In this document: positions 6,559-8,787 of the stretch, piece after piece | Numbering within the stretch: the stretch's first letter is position 1 | How the letters are laid out: the number at the start of each line of letters is the position of its first letter | Source of the DNA: DASZFV01 sp035546175 | Lineage (GTDB): Bacteria > Myxococcota_A > Polyangia > Fen-1088 | NCBI GenBank assembly: GCA_035546175.1 | Contig: DASZWW010000142.1 | Coordinates: forward strand, 1-8,787 | DNA length: 8,787 nt | Reading direction: 5' to 3' | Notes under the pieces: model-generated | Database searches by the model: none | Told to the model about the DNA's origin: nothing | The model's input: the letters and a program-made list of their open reading frames with translations, nothing else | Program-made: the position numbers and the translations under genes

Positions 6559-6965
6559 AGTGGACCGTCGCGCTCGTCGAGGATCAGCCGCTGTTCCGTC
6601 AGGGGCTCCAGGTGATCCTCGGGCTCGAGCCCGATCTGGTGGTCGTGGGCGCGGCCGCGACGGGCGCCGAGGCCCGCGCGCTCGCGGCGGGGCGGCCCTG
6701 CATGATGGTCATCGACGTCGGGTTGGAGGACGTCAACGGCATCGAGCTCGCCAAGGAGATCATGGCGCTGTCGCCGAGGACGCACATCCTCATCCTCACG
6801 ATGCACACCGACGAGGCGATCCTCGCGCGGGCCGTCGCGGCCGGGGTCGCGGGCTTCGCCCTCAAGAGCCAGCCCCTCGACGAGCTGATGGGCGCGATCC
6901 GCGCCGTCGCGAGGGGCGACACCTACCGGCCCGCGCGCTACGCGCACCTCGCCGCCGTGGGGTGA
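6555..6965 (+). CDS. stand-alone response regulator receiver (NarL/FixJ-type), no output domain
   Basis: A 136-residue single receiver domain. Acidic pocket E9/D10 (VALVEDQPLFRQGL), phospho-acceptor D54 in VIDVGLEDVNG, T82 in ILTMH and K104 in FALKSQ are all present, so it should be phosphorylated normally. The sequence style (QPLFRQGLQVIL, and the end GAIRAVARGDTYRPA) is that of NarL/FixJ regulators, which normally continue into a LuxR-type helix-turn-helix. Here the frame stops just after the linker, and the next gene begins 32 nt later, so no DNA-binding domain follows. It is translationally coupled to the hybrid kinase (ATGA overlap), its most likely phosphodonor; the PAS-PAS kinase is another candidate. 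It may act as a phosphate shuttle or sink, or by protein binding. It could also be a shortened descendant of a full regulator. Confidence 0.9.
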   Translation: MKWTVALVEDQPLFRQGLQVILGLEPDLVVVGAAATGAEARALAAGRPCMMVIDVGLEDVNGIELAKEIMALSPRTHILILTMHTDEAILARAVAAGVAGFALKSQPLDELMGAIRAVARGDTYRPARYAHLAAVG

Positions 6966-6991
6966 CCGGCGCGCCCGCGCGTGCTTATGAC
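6962..6991 (+). promoter_or_regulatory. candidate promoter of the flavoprotein gene (possibly leaderless)
   Basis: GTGACC at 6962-6967 resembles a -35 box and TATGAC at 6986-6991 resembles a -10 box, with an 18-nt spacer. The -10-like hexamer ends 6 nt before the ATG at 6998, so transcription could begin at or next to the start codon. No Shine-Dalgarno is visible before this ATG, which fits a leaderless message. The -10-like box lies within the inverted repeat at 6976-7011. Matches are partial, so this is an inference. Confidence 0.4.
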
Positions 6992-7011
6992 TTCGTCATG
7001 AGCACGGCGCG
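6976..7011. promoter_or_regulatory. long inverted repeat covering the flavoprotein start codon
   Basis: The left arm 6976-6991 (CGCGCGTGCTTATGAC) pairs with the right arm 6995-7011 around a TTC loop at 6992-6994. This gives 16 pairs with one T-G wobble (6986/7000) and one bulged G (7007). The inner 12 pairs (6980-6991 with 6995-7006) are continuous. No T-run follows on either strand, so it is not a typical intrinsic terminator. It could be a dyad operator on the promoter or an RNA hairpin hiding the ATG at 6998-7000. Confidence 0.7.
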
Positions 7012-8380
7012 CCCCGACGTGATCGTCATCGGAACGGGTCAGGCCGGGGTCCCGCTGGCCACGCGCCTCGCCGCCGCGGGGCGGAAGGTCGCCATCATCG
7101 AGCGCGGCGCGCTGGGAGGGACCTGCACCAACGTCGGCTGCACGCCCACGAAGACGATGATCGCGAGCGCCCGCGCCGCCCACGTCGCGCGCACGGCCGG
7201 ACGGCTCGGCGTCAGCGTCGGGCCCGTGGAGGTCGACTTCCACGCGGTCATGGCCCGGAAGGAGCGCATCGTCGAGCGGTGGCGGGCCGGCGTCGAGCGG
7301 CGCCTCGCCCAGGCGGCCGAGCGCGTGCGCCTCGTGCGCGGGCACGCGCGCTTCGTCGGGCCGCGGATCGTCGAGGTGAACGGCGAGCGCCTCGAGGCCA
7401 ACCGGATCGTGCTCGACGTGGGCGCGCGGCCGGCGTGGCCGGAGCTCCCGGGGCTGCGGGACGTCGGCGCGTTCGACAGCGCGGCGGCGCTCGCCTCGCG
7501 AGACCTGCCGCCGCGGCTGCTCGTCCTCGGGGCGGGCTACGTCGCGTGCGAGCTGGGGCAGATGTTCCGGCGGCTCGGCGCCGAGGTGACGCTGGTGGCG
7601 CCGTCGCCGCGGCCGCTCTCGCGCGAGGACGAGGACGTCTCCTCGGCGCTCGCGGGCGCGCTCGTCGCCGACGGCGTCGCGCTCGAGCTCGGCGCGGCGG
7701 TCACCGCGGCGCGGCGCGCGGGCCAGGAGATCGAGCTCGACCGCGCCGGCGGCCGGGCGACGCTGCGCGGGTCGCACCTCCTCGTGGCCACGGGGCGGCG
7801 GCCCAACACCGACGATCTCGGCTGCGAGGCGGGCGGCGTCGCGCTCGACGCCTCGGGCCACGTCGCCGTCGACGAGCGCTACGAGACCTCGCAGCCGGGC
7901 GTGTTCGCCGTGGGCGACTGCGTGCCGGGCCCGCAGTTCACGCACGTCTCGTGGGACGACCACCGGGTCCTCTTCTCGATCCTGACGGGCCGGCCCGCGC
8001 GCGCGCGCACGGCCCGGCACGTCCCCTTCACCGTCTTCACCGATCCGCAGGTGGCGGGCATCGGGCTCTCCGAGCGGGAGGCGCGGGAGCGGGGCCTGCC
8101 CGTCGAGGTGGCGACGATGCCGTTCGGCAACATCGCGCGCGCCATCGAGACGGACGAGACGGCCGGCCTCGTCAAGATCCTCGTCGACCCCGCGAGCGAG
8201 CGGATCGTCGGCGCGCGCGTCGTGGGCGCCGAGGCCGGGGAGCTCATCCACGTCCTCGGCGTGCTCATGCAGGCCGGCGCCTCCGTCCGCGCGCTCGTCG
8301 ACGGCGAGATCGCGCACCCGACCTTCGCCGAGGGGCTCCAGAGCGCCGTCATGAAGCTGCCGCGCTTCGCGCTGGCCTGA
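6998..8380 (+). CDS. FAD-dependent pyridine nucleotide-disulfide oxidoreductase (dihydrolipoamide dehydrogenase / MerA-like)
   Basis: A 460-residue class I flavoprotein disulfide reductase. The FAD-binding loop GTGQAG is at 12-17; the redox-active pair C43/C48 lies in GGTCTNVGCTPTK; the NAD(P) loop GAGYVACELG is at 178-187; the second FAD motif VFAVGDC is at 302-308; and the C-terminal dimerisation half has H440 and E445 in HPTFAEG, the usual catalytic His-Glu pair. The closest style is lipoamide dehydrogenase/mercuric-reductase-like proteins (QFTHVSWDDHR). A true mercuric reductase is unlikely: there is no N-terminal HMA domain and no C-terminal cysteine pair. At the end of the second Rossmann strand, where NAD enzymes usually have Glu, this protein has Ala (A201) with Arg at 205, so NADPH use is possible. 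The ATG at 6998 fits the family start; a GTG at 7019 would cut into the first strand. Substrate unknown. Confidence 0.93.
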   Translation: MSTARPDVIVIGTGQAGVPLATRLAAAGRKVAIIERGALGGTCTNVGCTPTKTMIASARAAHVARTAGRLGVSVGPVEVDFHAVMARKERIVERWRAGVERRLAQAAERVRLVRGHARFVGPRIVEVNGERLEANRIVLDVGARPAWPELPGLRDVGAFDSAAALASRDLPPRLLVLGAGYVACELGQMFRRLGAEVTLVAPSPRPLSREDEDVSSALAGALVADGVALELGAAVTAARRAGQEIELDRAGGRATLRGSHLLVATGRRPNTDDLGCEAGGVALDASGHVAVDERYETSQPGVFAVGDCVPGPQFTHVSWDDHRVLFSILTGRPARARTARHVPFTVFTDPQVAGIGLSEREARERGLPVEVATMPFGNIARAIETDETAGLVKILVDPASERIVGARVVGAEAGELIHVLGVLMQAGASVRALVDGEIAHPTFAEGLQSAVMKLPRFALA

Positions 8381-8400
8381 CGGCGGTGAGGCGCGGCTCT

Positions 8401-8421
8401 TGCTTTCGCGCGGCGAAGGCA
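8401..8421. terminator. hairpin between the flavoprotein gene and the DUF6496-type gene
   Basis: TGCTTTCGC at 8401-8409 pairs with GCGAAGGCA at 8413-8421 over a GCG loop, giving nine pairs including one T-G wobble. It lies 20 nt after the flavoprotein stop and 13 nt before the next start. No T-run follows, so termination, RNA 3'-end protection or attenuation are all possible. Confidence 0.35.
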
Positions 8422-8434
8422 CAGGTTGGCCGAC

Positions 8435-8787
8435 ATGCCGACGAAACAGACGATCGAGAAGGCCCGGCGCGATCTCCGGCAGGGCAAGAAGCCGTCCACC
8501 GCCGCGGGCGAGTTCGTGCGCGAGGAGATCGAGCACGTGCGCCAGGGACAGCACGGCGCGCGCTCGCCCCAGCAGGCCATCGCCATCGGCCTGTCGAAGG
8601 CGCGCCGCGCGGGCGTTCCGCTCGAGCCGCCCGGCCCGGGGCGCGCGTCGTCCCGCACGCGCCGCTCGGCCGAGCGCGACTACGAGACCGGCCAGGGCGC
8701 GCGCCAGCCGCGGGCGCGCTCCGCCCGCCGCTCGCGCGCCACGTCGCGCGCGCTCGAGCGAGAGGCGAAGGGCGCGGCCTCGCGCCC
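8435..8787 (+). CDS. DUF6496-type small basic protein, 3' end cut by the window
   Basis: The frame from the ATG at 8435 stays open to the last base, giving 117 codons of an incomplete gene. The first 60 residues match the DUF6496 pattern I recognise: MPTKQTIEKARRDLRQGK, STAAGEFVREEIEHVRQGQH, then GARSPQQAIAIGLSKARRAG. After that comes a region dominated by Arg, Ala and Ser (SSRTRRSAERDYETG and further Arg-rich stretches), highly basic and probably disordered, somewhat like histone H1 tails. The family has no established function; nucleic acid binding is an inference from charge. A weak AGGT at 8423-8426 lies 8 nt before the ATG. A hairpin separates it from the flavoprotein gene, so it may be its own transcription unit. 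Confidence 0.82.
   Translation, partial: MPTKQTIEKARRDLRQGKKPSTAAGEFVREEIEHVRQGQHGARSPQQAIAIGLSKARRAGVPLEPPGPGRASSRTRRSAERDYETGQGARQPRARSARRSRATSRALEREAKGAASR

Noticed and set aside
5484..6965. 493-residue frame that would fuse an Arg-rich region to the receiver domain
   Set aside because: Only the part from the ATG at 6555 shows protein-like sequence. The upstream part is a shadow of the hybrid kinase, and GAGGAG plus the ATGA overlap mark the true start.
6976..7011. Inverted repeat as an intrinsic terminator of the receiver operon
   Set aside because: No T-run follows on either strand and the right arm contains the start of the flavoprotein gene.
6998..8380. Annotation as mercuric reductase (merA)
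   Set aside because: The conserved C-terminal cysteine pair and the HMA domain are missing, and no other mer genes are present.
6938..8554. 538-residue open frame on the - strand opposite the flavoprotein gene
   Set aside because: Antisense shadow without domain patterns; the + strand frame has all flavoprotein motifs in order.

Overview
The window comes from a very GC-rich genome (clearly above 70 % G+C by eye, almost every third codon position G or C). It carries complete or partial genes on both strands with short intergenic gaps. Gene content and codon bias suggest a free-living, probably soil or sediment bacterium, for example Myxococcota/Deltaproteobacteria, 'Rokubacteria'-like or similar. 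The phylum cannot be fixed from this sequence. I see no tRNA, rRNA, CRISPR array, transposase or phage gene.

Left part (1-3457, + strand): the 3' end of a gene whose product ends in a hydrophobic segment and a basic tail; a full-length GH15 glucoamylase-type glycoside hydrolase (108-2432) with no signal peptide; a PPC/DUF296 domain protein (2608-3054); and a small exported PepSY-like protein (3128-3457). The 73-bp gap before the last gene holds an odd NotI-BamHI-HindIII cluster resembling a polylinker.

Middle (3467-6965): a signalling locus. A PAS-PAS sensor histidine kinase (3467-5167, - strand) faces away from a hybrid histidine kinase with C-terminal receiver (5338-6558, + strand). The hybrid overlaps by ATGA a stand-alone receiver of the NarL/FixJ type (6555-6965) that has no helix-turn-helix. 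Three phospho-signalling proteins thus lie together with no DNA-binding output domain in the window, which suggests a phosphorelay or cross-regulation. The PAS-PAS kinase has Asn instead of Asp/Glu right after its phospho-accepting His.

Right part (6998-8787, + strand): a class I pyridine nucleotide-disulfide oxidoreductase (dihydrolipoamide dehydrogenase/mercuric reductase-like, CTNVGC redox centre), then the start of a small basic DUF6496-type protein that runs off the end. The flavoprotein start codon lies inside a long inverted repeat (6976-7011) that also contains a -10-like hexamer.

The most noteworthy signals are that dyad over the flavoprotein start codon, -10-like hexamers placed 6-8 nt before three start codons lacking Shine-Dalgarno sequences (possible leaderless transcription), the HNLRN variant H-box, and the orphan receiver. 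I found no clearly new multi-gene defence or mobile system.
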